Source: Deltaproteobacteria bacterium
Lineage (GTDB): Bacteria; Desulfobacterota; SM23-61
Length of the DNA stretch: 8,476 nt
NCBI GenBank assembly: GCA_029857975.1
Contig: JAOUFX010000089.1
Location: 1 to 8,476 of the forward strand
Direction: 5' to 3'
Below are positions 1 through 7,044 of this stretch, in pieces; position 1 is the stretch's first letter; each line of letters begins with the position of its first letter. A program made the translations under genes and the position numbers. The notes beneath the pieces were generated by a model. The model worked only from the letters and a program-made list of their open reading frames with translations, did no database searches and was not told the DNA's origin.

Positions 1-119
1 TTCTCTCCGAGCACATCGGCTTTATCCAGGTCTTCTCGATCATGGGAGTGATTTCCATATTGAGCGCCTTCATTCTTTCCATGGCCGAGGAAAAACCTTG
101 GACAGAAGGAGCAGCCTAA
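1..119 (+). CDS. C-terminal end of a membrane protein, possibly a transporter (partial)
   Basis: The frame starting at base 3 is open from the window edge to TAA at 117-119 and encodes about 38 residues. They include one hydrophobic stretch (roughly FIQVFSIMGVISILSAFIL) followed by a short, charged, probably cytoplasmic tail (MAEEKPWTEGAA). One transmembrane helix with a short acidic tail is what the end of a multi-pass transporter, for example of the major facilitator type, often looks like. Too little is present to name the family. The gene converges on the dehydrogenase gene, with only about 50 bases between the two stop codons and no obvious hairpin-plus-T-tract terminator there. It is not part of the - strand operon. 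Confidence 0.6.
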   Translation, partial: LSEHIGFIQVFSIMGVISILSAFILSMAEEKPWTEGAA

Positions 120-170
120 CTGCAGGCTACGGAGGGAAGCATGCCTCTGGGTGACCCCATCCGGAAAACC

Positions 171-1061
171 CTAAGGCCTGGAAAAATCAATCCCCACCAA
201 GGAGCCCAAATAATTGGACATGGCGCTGATATCCTTGCTGGCATATCCGGCACTCGCCCCCGCTCGATAAAGCTCCGTGCCCAAGGCCGTGAACATCATG
301 GCAACTTTTTGTTCCTTGGCGATCTGCAGGGCAATTTCCAGGTCTTTGATCATCATCTCGATGCGGTGGCCGCCGTCGAATTTTCCGGGGATGATAAATT
401 GCGGAAGCTTGGTTTGCAGATGATAAGAATTCGCGGCACATTGGCTCAGCACTTCAAAAAGCGTCTCGGGAGAGATTCCCAGTTTTTTGCCCAAGACCAC
501 GGTTTCGCAAAGCGTCAGGGTGTTCAGCGCGGCGATGATCTGGTTTAAGGCCTTGACCGCCCTTCCCGCCCCCACGGGCCCCACCCGATAAACATGGCTA
601 CCCAGCCTTGCCATAAGGGGCTTTGCTTTCTCGACATCCTTTTCTTCCCCGCCAACGATGAAGGTGAGCCGGGCATCGATGGCCCCTTTGTACCCTCCAG
701 ATACCGGGGCATCCAGGTACCCTATGCCTCTTTGCTTTGCTGCCCCTGCCATTTCCTCAGCCGCTTTGGAACTTCCGGTAGTCGTATCTAAGACCACCAT
801 CCCCGGGGAAGCTGCCGCAAGAATTCCCTTCTCCCCCACCATTACCTCTTCTACATCCGGATCGAAGGGTAGGGAAAGAACGATGCATTCACTCTCCCGT
901 CCCACGTCCGCGGCCGAAGGAACGATTCGCGCCCCCTCTTTTTCCAAATCTCTCACCTTTTCCGGATGCCGGGCGTACAAATAAAGAGGATAGCCGGCTT
1001 TGAGCAGATTGCGAGCCATGGGTTTCCCCATCGTCCCTGTTCCGATAACACCAACCTTCAT
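171..1061 (-). CDS. NAD(P)-dependent beta-hydroxyacid dehydrogenase (3-hydroxyisobutyrate dehydrogenase / tartronate semialdehyde reductase family)
   Basis: This cytoplasmic oxidoreductase of 296 residues is full length for its family. It interconverts a beta-hydroxy acid and the matching semialdehyde. The N-terminal Rossmann fold carries VIGTGTMGKPMA (residues 5-16), the family nucleotide-binding signature. The substrate motif DAPVSGG is at 117-123. The catalytic lysine is K170 in GRAVKALN (166-173), and the helical C-terminal domain has the conserved K-D-L at 239-241. The second beta strand ends in YAR (R31) rather than an acidic residue, which favours NADP(H); this is an inference. The ATG is well supported, with AGGAGGT (1070-1076) eight bases upstream. 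It is the last gene of the - strand block, 104 bases after tctA. The substrate cannot be read from sequence: 3-hydroxyisobutyrate, tartronate semialdehyde, 2-(hydroxymethyl)glutarate and related acids are all used by known members. Confidence 0.93.
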   Translation of the reverse strand: MKVGVIGTGTMGKPMARNLLKAGYPLYLYARHPEKVRDLEKEGARIVPSAADVGRESECIVLSLPFDPDVEEVMVGEKGILAAASPGMVVLDTTTGSSKAAEEMAGAAKQRGIGYLDAPVSGGYKGAIDARLTFIVGGEEKDVEKAKPLMARLGSHVYRVGPVGAGRAVKALNQIIAALNTLTLCETVVLGKKLGISPETLFEVLSQCAANSYHLQTKLPQFIIPGKFDGGHRIEMMIKDLEIALQIAKEQKVAMMFTALGTELYRAGASAGYASKDISAMSNYLGSLVGIDFSRP

Positions 1062-1165
1062 CGTAATCTACCTCCTGATGGATTCTTTCCTTCTCCCCTC
1101 CAGCCCCCTTGCCGGCTCTTAGGTATTCATCCGCCTGGGATCCCGGTCTATCTCCGGCAGGAATT

Positions 1166-2668
1166 CTAATCCCGAATTTTGGCGTTTCGGGATTTCAAGT
1201 TTCTGCGCATGGTCAACCCGATGGAGAAGGCCGTCAGAACTAAGAAACTGACGGCAATGGGCTGGGTGAAAAAAATGCCCAGATGCCCTTCCGAACCCAC
1301 CAGGGCCTGCCGTAACGCTTCCTCAAACGGCTGCGCCAGGATGAAGGCGATCAGCATCGGGGCAACCGGGATCATCCCCCGGCGCATGAAATAGCCGATG
1401 ACTCCGAAGGCCATCATTACGAAAACATCAAAAACCATGTTGCGAATAGAATAAGAACCTATGACACAAAAAACGAAGATAATCGGGAAAAGAATTCTGC
1501 GGGGAATTTCCGTCACCTGCTTGAACAAAGGCATGAAAGAATATCCCACCAATACCATAGCGAGATTGGCCAAAATTAAAGTAATGTAGATCAGGTAAAC
1601 GGCGTCAATCTGGTTCTGGAAAATGAGGGGACCGGTGGTAACCCCCTGAATCAACAAAGCGCCGTATAAAATGGCCGTCACGGTGTCTCCCGGAATGCTC
1701 AGGGACAATAAGGGAATCAGCGTGGCTCCGGTAACGGCATTATTGGCCGCCTCCGATGCGGCCACTCCTTCGACGCTCCCCTGTCCAAACAACTCCGGAT
1801 TTCTGGAGGCACGTTTGGCTTCCCCATAACCCAAAAAGCACGCTACCGTAGCCCCAATTCCGGGGAGGATGCCGACGAACGTACCCAAAAGGCTGCTGCG
1901 TATGATGGTCTTCCAGCTCAGCGCAATGTCTGCCCACGTCAACCGGTTGTATTTCGATTTGGATGATGCGGTCTCGACGGCTTTAATCCTCGTGCCCATC
2001 CGGTCTTCCGCCTGTTGGAACATTTCCGATATGGCAAAAAGGCCGATCAGCAGTGGAATGTAACTGAACCCGTCCTCCAATTCCAGGAGGCCGAAAGTAA
2101 AGCGGGGAACGGCCAGCATCGGGTCCGCTCCCACGGTGGCAACGATCAGGCCCAGACTCCCGGCCAGCAAACCTTTGATCATGGACTTTCCGGATAGCAC
2201 CCCGACGATCGTGAGGGCAAATAAAAGGAGGGTCGTTCGCTCGGCTGGGCCGAATTTCAAGGCAATGGCGGCCAGGTTTTGGGCAACGACGATCAGGATG
2301 AAGATGCTGATCATTCCTCCGCAAAAGGAAGCAAACAAAGCCATGCGCAATGCTTTTCCCGCCTTTCCTTGCTTGGCCATCGGATATCCGTCCAGCGTGG
2401 TCGCCGCCGAGGCCGGAGTCCCCGGCGTGTTCACGAGGATCGCGGAAATGGAGCCCCCGAAGATCCCGGAACAATATAAAGCAAAGAGCATGCAGAGCGA
2501 AGGAGCAAGGGAAAAGTGAATGGTCAGCGGAACGCACAAGGCCACCGCCATGTTGACCGTTAGGCCCGGGATTGCCCCGATGAGAATGCCCACTATCGTG
2601 GCCAGAAACAGAATCAAAAGGTTGCTTCCCTGCAGAACAACCTCGAGTTGGGTGAGAAGAAGGTCCAT
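1166..2668 (-). CDS. tctA: TctA-type large permease subunit of a tripartite tricarboxylate transporter
   Basis: This inner-membrane protein of 500 residues is the normal TctA length and has about twelve hydrophobic segments. It forms the ion-coupled channel of a TTT importer together with TctB. Two family signatures are clear. Near the N-terminus are GAIPGL (31-36) and GGSISAILVNTPGTPASAAT (71-90), followed by LDGYP. The second half has the matching GILPGIGATVACFLGYG (266-282), EGVAASEAANNA (300-311) and IPGDTVTAILYGALLIQG (325-342). This internal duplication is typical of the family. A GTG lies one codon upstream at 2671, but the ATG at 2668 is better placed after GGAG (2674-2677, spacing 5). 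That ATG overlaps the tctB TGA by one base, so the two are probably translationally coupled. The solute cannot be inferred from TctA; it depends on TctC. Confidence 0.96.
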   Translation of the reverse strand: MDLLLTQLEVVLQGSNLLILFLATIVGILIGAIPGLTVNMAVALCVPLTIHFSLAPSLCMLFALYCSGIFGGSISAILVNTPGTPASAATTLDGYPMAKQGKAGKALRMALFASFCGGMISIFILIVVAQNLAAIALKFGPAERTTLLLFALTIVGVLSGKSMIKGLLAGSLGLIVATVGADPMLAVPRFTFGLLELEDGFSYIPLLIGLFAISEMFQQAEDRMGTRIKAVETASSKSKYNRLTWADIALSWKTIIRSSLLGTFVGILPGIGATVACFLGYGEAKRASRNPELFGQGSVEGVAASEAANNAVTGATLIPLLSLSIPGDTVTAILYGALLIQGVTTGPLIFQNQIDAVYLIYITLILANLAMVLVGYSFMPLFKQVTEIPRRILFPIIFVFCVIGSYSIRNMVFDVFVMMAFGVIGYFMRRGMIPVAPMLIAFILAQPFEEALRQALVGSEGHLGIFFTQPIAVSFLVLTAFSIGLTMRRNLKSRNAKIRD

Positions 2669-3156
2669 CACATCTCCAGCAAACCTTGCGGAAGAGGTAC
2701 CATCATGAGTTTTTCAAAACAATAATAGATGATGACCGTGACGCCGATGGACAGAAGTAAAATCCACCCCCATCGCCGGAATTTAAAATACCAGAAACAA
2801 GCAGCCAGGCAGAGCGGGGTTGCGACCATAACGCCCAGAAAGGGCAAGGCCGCTATGTAACCTATCCCGATCCCCATAAAAACAAGGACCGGCTTCAGTT
2901 GGATTTTACTCGGTGAATTCGGAGGGTCTTCCTCTTTCGCCTTCCCGGCTAATATGCTCTCCAGCAACAGCAACAGGGATAAAATGCCCATGATTCCCGC
3001 GGATAGATAGGGAAAAAACCGGGGGCTTACAGTGAAAAATTCTATGTCGCGAATGGTTGACTGGCGCCAATCCTCCCCGATGGTGGGAACCATGAAGACC
3101 ATCCAAATGAGCGCAAAGGTCAAGAAGAGAATCCCTATTTTGAAGTTTTTTGACAT
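2668..3156 (-). CDS. tctB: TctB-type small permease subunit of a tripartite tricarboxylate transporter
   Basis: This small inner-membrane protein of 162 residues has four predicted helices: about 7-25, 52-70, two packed in 89-122, and 130-148. That is the standard TctB architecture. The loop motif SPRFFPYLSAGIMGIL (44-59) corresponds to the Pro-Arg-Phe-Phe-Pro element common in this otherwise poorly conserved family. The C-terminal MMVPLPQG (151-158) matches the usual ending of a hydrophobic helix followed by PLPxG. A charged, proline-rich cytoplasmic loop (71-86, KAKEEDPPNSPSK) separates the halves. The ATG follows AGAGGGG with about seven bases of spacing. It lies 55 bases downstream of tctC and runs directly into tctA. 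The identification rests on motif, topology and position; it would be hard to name in isolation. Confidence 0.93.
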   Translation of the reverse strand: MSKNFKIGILFLTFALIWMVFMVPTIGEDWRQSTIRDIEFFTVSPRFFPYLSAGIMGILSLLLLLESILAGKAKEEDPPNSPSKIQLKPVLVFMGIGIGYIAALPFLGVMVATPLCLAACFWYFKFRRWGWILLLSIGVTVIIYYCFEKLMMVPLPQGLLEM

Positions 3157-3211
3157 CCCCTCGCCCCTCTCTTCTCGATATCGGCTGGCGCCAGTTCCGC
3201 GGCAATGAGGA

Positions 3212-4174
3212 TCATTCGCCCAGTGTCTTTACAACTTCTCCAATCTGATTGGACATGTCCTGCAGCGCCTTGCGGAAATCCTCCGGTCCCATATAACTCA
3301 ATTCCAATTTCAATTGCTCGGCCATTTTCTTAAATGCCGGATGATCGTACACTTTTTTCAGGGCGTCATGCAGGACCATGATGCGTTCCCTGGGAGTTTT
3401 CGCCGGAGCTACGAATCCTTTCTGGTTTTCCAGATATACATCGTACCCCAGCTCCTTCAGGGTAGGCACATCCTTCAGAATGGGAGAACGATCGAGCGAT
3501 GTCAGCGTCATCGCCCGGATTTTCCCGCCTTGCACCATGGGCCAGATTTCCGCATCGGAACCGATCGTAACATCCACGTGTCCTCCCATGAGCGCCGCCA
3601 GGCCCGGAGCCCCGCCTTTGTAAGGAACATGTTTCATTTTGATCCCGGTTCGGTAGCACATAGCCAGGAGAGCGGCATGGTAGATCCCGCCGTGGCCGCT
3701 CGATGCGTACTTATATTTTCCTGGATTCTTCTTGGCATCTTCGACAAAATCCTTGAAGGTTTTCCAGGGGGCTTTGGCATCGAAACAGATAATCATTCGG
3801 GCCTTGACGAAACGGATGACGGGGGCAAACGAATCGATGGGGTGGTAGGGAAGCTTTTTAAAATGTCCCACGGCGGTGGATTCGCTTCCCCCGGCGATGG
3901 TAAGGGTATACCCATCGGGGTTGGCGTCGGCCACCTCTTTGGCCGCGATGGTTCCCGTTGCCCCGGGTTTATTGATGGTGACCATGGACTGGCCGAGAAA
4001 CTCGGGGGCCACCCCAGCTACCGCCCGCGCCAGCAAATCGGTAGTCCCTCCGGGGGAATAGCCGACAATTACCTTGATGGGCTTGGTTGGAAATTCTGCC
4101 GCAATTGCCGTTCCGATAAGAGCGAAAAAGAGGAAAACAGCCGACAGGGAACTAAGAATTTTTTTTCCGTCCAT
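3212..4174 (-). CDS. tctC: TctC/Bug-family periplasmic substrate-binding protein of the TTT system
   Basis: This extracytoplasmic solute receptor captures the organic acid and delivers it to TctAB. With the ATG at 4174 the protein has 320 residues, normal for the family. Residues 1-25/26 are a Sec signal peptide: K4-K5, a hydrophobic core (residues 11-20), and a small-residue AIA/A cleavage site before EFPTKPIKVIVGYSPGG. The mature protein shows the Bug motifs VGYSPGGTTDLLAR (37-50), KPGATGTIAAKEVADANPDGYTL, KYKYASSGHGG and VPYKGGAPGLAALMGGHVDV. The substrate-contacting loops differ between Bug proteins, so the ligand is open. The frame extends to a GTG at 4192, but that would place the strong ribosome binding site AAGGAGG (4183-4189) inside the gene. 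That site lies eight bases before the ATG at 4174, which is therefore the likely start. It is 111 bases downstream of the panB-like gene. Confidence 0.95.
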   Translation of the reverse strand: MDGKKILSSLSAVFLFFALIGTAIAAEFPTKPIKVIVGYSPGGTTDLLARAVAGVAPEFLGQSMVTINKPGATGTIAAKEVADANPDGYTLTIAGGSESTAVGHFKKLPYHPIDSFAPVIRFVKARMIICFDAKAPWKTFKDFVEDAKKNPGKYKYASSGHGGIYHAALLAMCYRTGIKMKHVPYKGGAPGLAALMGGHVDVTIGSDAEIWPMVQGGKIRAMTLTSLDRSPILKDVPTLKELGYDVYLENQKGFVAPAKTPRERIMVLHDALKKVYDHPAFKKMAEQLKLELSYMGPEDFRKALQDMSNQIGEVVKTLGE

Positions 4175-4182
4175 TATAGAAA

Positions 4183-4189
4183 CCTCCTT
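4183..4189 (-). promoter_or_regulatory. Ribosome binding site fixing the tctC start
   Basis: Read on the - strand this is AAGGAGG, eight bases before the ATG at 4174. It overlaps the first codons of the longer GTG reading frame (GTG at 4192), so it argues that the six extra N-terminal residues are not translated. The shorter protein also begins with a cleaner signal peptide (MDGKK). Confidence 0.85.
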
Positions 4190-4285
4190 CACTGTTATTT
4201 TTTCCGAACAGGCGAGTCCTGCTCCGATGACAACCCTTCAGGGCTCCTTGAATCCGTGATATTTTAATTGATTTTCATCTCGATT

Positions 4286-5161
4286 TCAAGCCGGGCCGCT
4301 TCCTCGTTTCTTCCGGATCATCTTGCCGGTCAACTTCTTTATTTCCTTTTCATCCATGCGGAAATAATGTTCTTCGGCGGGAAACTTTCCTTCCTCCACA
4401 TCTTTTTTATATTCCCCCAATACCCTGGGGACTTCTTCAACGAGGTTAAGATATTTTTTGGCAAACCGGGGAACCACCCCCAGGGAGAGACCCAGGATAT
4501 CGTAAAGATTAAGTGATTGCCCGTCCAAATAAGGTCCCGAACCGGCGCCGAGGGTAGGAATTTTCAATCTATCCGTAATCATTTTGGCCGCCTCGGCCGT
4601 CACACTTTCCAGCACGATGCAGAAAGCTCCGGCTTCTTCCAGCGCCAAAGCATCCTCGAGGATTAATCTTGCCGCTGCCGCATCTTTCCCCTGAACCCGG
4701 TATTTGCCGACGAGGGAAACTCTTTGGGGAAGGAGGCCGATGTGTCCCATGACCGGAATTCCAGCTCCCACCATGGCTTTTACTTTTTCTTTTATATCCG
4801 CGCCGCCCTCCAGCTTGACTGCATCCACCCCCGTTTCTTTCAAAATCCGACCGGCATTCCTCACTGCCTCATCCACGCTCGTCTGGTAGGACATGAAGGG
4901 CATATCGCACACAACGAGACAGTGCTTGGCTCCTCGAACCACAGCTTTGGCATGATGGATCATCTCGGCCATGGTAACCGGGATCGTGTTCTCGTAGCCC
5001 AGGACTACCATCCCAATGGAATCCCCGGTCATGACGATATCGATCCCGGCCTGGTCGGCCAGCACCGCCGTCGGATAGTCATGGAGATTAATTTTGGTGA
5101 TTTTCCTCCCTTCTCTCTTCATCTGCCAAAGATGCGGCACAGTGACCTTCTTCCTCTCCAT
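4286..5161 (-). CDS. panB: PanB-like 3-methyl-2-oxobutanoate hydroxymethyltransferase
   Basis: PanB is a cytoplasmic TIM-barrel enzyme that adds a hydroxymethyl group from 5,10-methylene-tetrahydrofolate to alpha-ketoisovalerate, giving ketopantoate for pantothenate synthesis. From the ATG at 5161 the protein has 291 residues, slightly longer than E. coli PanB. The catalytic framework is intact: D47 in TGDSIGMVVLGY and D86 in CDMPFMSYQ (metal ligands), K116 and E118 in AVKLEGG, GHIGLLPQ (139-146), and E185 in IVLES. These correspond with even spacing to D45, D84, K112, E114 and E181 of E. coli. Several usually strict positions differ. The common T-A-Y-D-Y is NLHDY (25-29), the G-I-G-A-G segment is GAGSG (205-209), and the usual H-D after DGQ is YD (220-221). 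This suggests a divergent subfamily. The start is chosen because AGGAGG (5169-5174) lies seven bases before this ATG, not the upstream TTG at 5167. It is the first gene of the transporter operon; panC and panD are not nearby. Confidence 0.88.
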   Translation of the reverse strand: MERKKVTVPHLWQMKREGRKITKINLHDYPTAVLADQAGIDIVMTGDSIGMVVLGYENTIPVTMAEMIHHAKAVVRGAKHCLVVCDMPFMSYQTSVDEAVRNAGRILKETGVDAVKLEGGADIKEKVKAMVGAGIPVMGHIGLLPQRVSLVGKYRVQGKDAAAARLILEDALALEEAGAFCIVLESVTAEAAKMITDRLKIPTLGAGSGPYLDGQSLNLYDILGLSLGVVPRFAKKYLNLVEEVPRVLGEYKKDVEEGKFPAEEHYFRMDEKEIKKLTGKMIRKKRGSGPA

Positions 5162-5168
5162 TGCCAAG

Positions 5169-5174
5169 CCTCCT
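5169..5174 (-). promoter_or_regulatory. Ribosome binding site fixing the panB-like start
   Basis: The - strand reads AGGAGG, seven bases before the ATG at 5161. The alternative TTG two codons upstream (5167) would sit only one base from this site, too close for initiation. The first residues are therefore MERKKVTV. Confidence 0.85.
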
Positions 5175-5250
5175 GGTTTTTTAAAAAGTTTGGTCGTTTT
5201 TCCTCAGCTATCAGGTAGCACAAGAGTTGACTCATTGCAAGAAGGATTTT

Positions 5251-5367
5251 TGCCCACCTTCACTTTCTATATTCAGTTGTAAATTCAAAAAGATTGGCAA
5301 GAAGGAGGCATCCTCCTGCCTTCATCGACATGTAAGTATTAAATAAATCTAAAAGTGAAGATGGGCA
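5251..5367. repeat. Inverted repeat pair, 16 bases per arm, 15/16 match
   Basis: The left arm 5251-5266 (TGCCCACCTTCACTTT) is the reverse complement of the right arm 5352-5367 (AAAGTGAAGATGGGCA) except at one base. The arms are 85 bases apart, and the right arm ends 12 bases before the -35 box. Two binding sites for one regulator, allowing DNA looping between the divergent operons, is one reading. A decayed small transposable element is another, though I see no target-site duplication. Confidence 0.6.
5303..5317. repeat. Short perfect hairpin inside the divergent region
   Basis: AGGAGG (5303-5308), loop CAT, CCTCCT (5312-5317) form a six-pair stem. Flanking GGC (5296-5298) and GCC (5318-5320) add three more pairs across a four-base bulge. 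No T-tract follows on either strand, so it is not a standard intrinsic terminator. It lies upstream of the rightward promoter but could be within the leader RNA of the leftward operon. There, the strand carrying AGGAGG could mimic or mask a ribosome binding site. Confidence 0.4.
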
Positions 5368-5379
5368 CTGGGTTTTTGT

Positions 5380-5409
5380 TTGACAGCCCATGCCTTGCTT
5401 GCTTATAAT
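5380..5409 (+). promoter_or_regulatory. Sigma-70-type promoter driving the amidase operon
   Basis: The -35 box TTGACA (5380-5385) and the -10 box TATAAT (5404-5409) are both perfect matches to the housekeeping consensus, separated by 18 bases. This is within the accepted range and one more than the optimum. The start of transcription would fall near 5416, leaving a leader of about 60 bases before the amidase ATG at 5477. The leader has a 5-base inverted repeat (TGATG 5421-5425, CATCA 5440-5444), too short to interpret. Such a perfect promoter is uncommon for a catabolic gene and implies strong basal expression unless repressed. Confidence 0.82.
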
Positions 5410-5476
5410 CCCTTCATTCTTGATGACTTTTTACGAAGCCATCACCCTTGGTTGATTCAATAAATCCGGAGGGTTC

Positions 5477-6907
5477 ATGAATCTTCTGAATGATAAAAAT
5501 CTGACCATTGCCAGGATCGCCCCTCTTCTTCGCCGGCGGGAAATCTCCCCTGTAGAGTTGACCGAATATTTCTTGGAGAGAATTGATCGTCTTCAACCCA
5601 GCCTGAATGCCTTCATTACCCTGACCAAAGACCGAGCTCGAAATCAGGCCCGCCAGATGGAAAAGGAAATTTTAAAAGGCCATTACCGGGGGGCTCTCCA
5701 CGGAATTCCCATCACCCTTAAAGACCTCTTTTACACAGCGGGGGTCCGGACTACGGGAGGTTCCAAGATCCTCCGCAACTTCATTCCCAAAGAAAACGCC
5801 GTCGTAGTCGACCGGCTCTTCGCCGCGGGATCTATTCTTTTAGGAAAGACCAACCTGCACGAGTTCGCCTACGGGGTAACCAACGTCAACCCCCATTACG
5901 GGCCGGCTCACAACCCGTGGAACCTGAGCCGAGTTACCGGAGGATCCAGCGGCGGGAGTGCTGCGGCAGTAAGCGCTGGTTTATGTCTTGGTTCCCTGGG
6001 AACGGACACGGGGGGATCCATTCGGATTCCCTCCGCAGCCTGCGGGGTGGTGGGGCTGAAGCCCACTCGCGGTCTGGTCCCTCTTCAGGGCGTCATTCCG
6101 CTGGCCTTCAGCCTCGACCACGTTGGCCCCATCTGCCGGTGCGCGGAAGACGCGGCCCTGTTGCTGGGGGTGATTGCCGGGCCTGAAACCCCCCCGCCAA
6201 ACCGCCCGGCTAAAAACGGAATTTCCTATACCCATTCTTTACGCCAAGGGGTTCGCGGCGTTCGGGTCGGAATTCCGCAACGATATTTTTTTGACCATCT
6301 CCAGAAAGAGGTTCGGGAGCTCGCCCTCAAAGCCTGCGCCGCCTTAGAACGACTGGGCGCCAAGCTTCGGGAGGTTGAATTGCAAGGAATGAAGGAAATG
6401 AATCAACTCGTAGCCGCGATCACTTTGGGCGAAGCCGTGTCCTACCACTGGAAATGGCTGCGCAAGAGGGCTGAGGATTACGGGTTGGATTGGCGCCCCC
6501 GGCTGGCGCTGGGAAAACGGCAGAAAACGATTGAATACCTCCAAGCCCAGGAAAGAAGGCGGCTGTTGACCCAGTCTTTTTCCCGAGTTTTTGAATCGGT
6601 GGATGTGCTGGCCACGCCGACCCTCCCCATTGTAGCCCCGGTCATCGGTGAGGAGGAAGTCAAAGTGGGGAGAAGGACGGAGAGCGTCCGCGCCGCCCTT
6701 TTACGTTTTACTCGCGCCGGGAATCTGACTGGATTGCCGGTCATTGCGATCCCCTGCGGCTATTCTTCGGAAAACCTGCCCGTCGGACTGCAGCTATTCG
6801 GTCGCCGGATGGGTGAAGCCACCCTGTTACGCGTTGCCTATGCCTACGAACAGGCAACTCCCTGGCATACAATATTCCCGCCGGAGTCTCCGCCGAGTAG
6901 CCGTTAA
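5477..6907 (+). CDS. Amidase-signature family hydrolase (GatA-like amidase)
   Basis: This cytoplasmic hydrolase of 476 residues cleaves a carboxamide to an acid plus ammonia or an amine. The amidase-signature catalytic triad is complete: K82 in GIPITLKDLF, the cis-serine S157 in TGGSSGGSAAAVSAG, and the nucleophile S181 in GTDTGGSIRIPSAACGVVGLKPTRG. The spacing matches GatA, where the triad is K79/S154/S178 in Staphylococcus. GatA of the Glu-tRNA(Gln) amidotransferase is a possible alternative, but no gatB or gatC lies beside it, and the neighbours are metabolic. A stand-alone amidase is therefore more likely. The substrate is unknown; the middle region (about 225-400), which shapes the pocket, shows nothing diagnostic. 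The ATG follows GGAGGG (5468-5473) at a short spacing of three, and no better start exists nearby. It is the first gene of the rightward operon, under the promoter at 5380-5409. Confidence 0.92.
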   Translation: MNLLNDKNLTIARIAPLLRRREISPVELTEYFLERIDRLQPSLNAFITLTKDRARNQARQMEKEILKGHYRGALHGIPITLKDLFYTAGVRTTGGSKILRNFIPKENAVVVDRLFAAGSILLGKTNLHEFAYGVTNVNPHYGPAHNPWNLSRVTGGSSGGSAAAVSAGLCLGSLGTDTGGSIRIPSAACGVVGLKPTRGLVPLQGVIPLAFSLDHVGPICRCAEDAALLLGVIAGPETPPPNRPAKNGISYTHSLRQGVRGVRVGIPQRYFFDHLQKEVRELALKACAALERLGAKLREVELQGMKEMNQLVAAITLGEAVSYHWKWLRKRAEDYGLDWRPRLALGKRQKTIEYLQAQERRRLLTQSFSRVFESVDVLATPTLPIVAPVIGEEEVKVGRRTESVRAALLRFTRAGNLTGLPVIAIPCGYSSENLPVGLQLFGRRMGEATLLRVAYAYEQATPWHTIFPPESPPSSR

Positions 6908-6922
6908 GAAACTTTTTCTCAA

Positions 6923-6945
6923 CCCCTTTCTTCCCTTCAAAGGGG
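6923..6945. repeat. Hairpin after the amidase gene, no T-tract
   Basis: CCCCTTT (6923-6929) and AAAGGGG (6939-6945) form a seven-pair stem around a nine-base pyrimidine-rich loop, 15 bases after the amidase stop. On the + strand it is followed by an A-run rather than a T-run, and on the - strand by TTGAGAAAAAG. It does not look like an intrinsic terminator. It may be an RNA-stability or partial-attenuation element between the amidase and DUF362 cistrons, which are 137 bases apart. Confidence 0.4.
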
Positions 6946-7044
6946 GAAAAAACAAGAGGGAGGGAGAATTTGCGGTACATGGCTTTGGCTCGCAGTAACC
7001 GGCTGGTCAAATATGAAGTTCTTTAGGAGGGGGGAAAGAAGGTT

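Larger units (their letters stand above)
5162..5476. other. Divergent intergenic region between the panB-tct operon and the amidase operon
   Basis: These 315 bases hold no convincing gene. They are noticeably more A+T-rich than the flanking genes, as expected for a control region. Rightward, a perfect consensus promoter is visible (5380-5409). Leftward, toward the panB-like gene, I found no equally good -35/-10 pair, so that promoter is either weak, activator-dependent or of another sigma class. The middle holds an inverted repeat pair (5251-5266 with 5352-5367), a direct repeat of GCAAGAAGGA (5237-5246 and 5297-5306) and a small hairpin (5303-5317). No regulator gene is adjacent, so any binding protein would be encoded elsewhere. 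Confidence 0.8.

Noticed and set aside
1983..2537. - strand open frame of 184 codons inside tctA, shifted by one frame
   Set aside because: It is an out-of-frame shadow of tctA. The in-frame protein carries the transporter motifs across the whole region, so no frameshift is needed.
3185..3194. Ten-base palindrome CTGGCGCCAG between tctC and tctB
   Set aside because: It is too short to mean much by itself. A near copy (CTGGCGCCAA) lies inside the tctB gene at 3061, which suggests chance rather than an operator.
3314..4267. Long + strand open frame of 317 codons opposite tctC
   Set aside because: It is the antisense of tctC, which has clear family motifs and a signal peptide. The antisense product is rich in Gly, His, Arg and Asp without any recognisable fold and has no good ribosome binding site.
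5162..5260. Leftward promoter for the panB-like gene
   Set aside because: The best pair I could find (TTGCAA, 17 bases, TACCTG on the - strand) has a very poor -10 box, so I do not call a promoter.
5477..6907. Calling the amidase GatA of the Glu-tRNA(Gln) amidotransferase
   Set aside because: The triad is shared by the whole amidase-signature family. Without gatB or gatC beside it and with metabolic neighbours, the specific name is not justified.
6923..6945. Hairpin as a Rho-independent terminator for the amidase gene
   Set aside because: The stem is adequate, but no T-tract follows on either strand, so it is listed only as a repeat.
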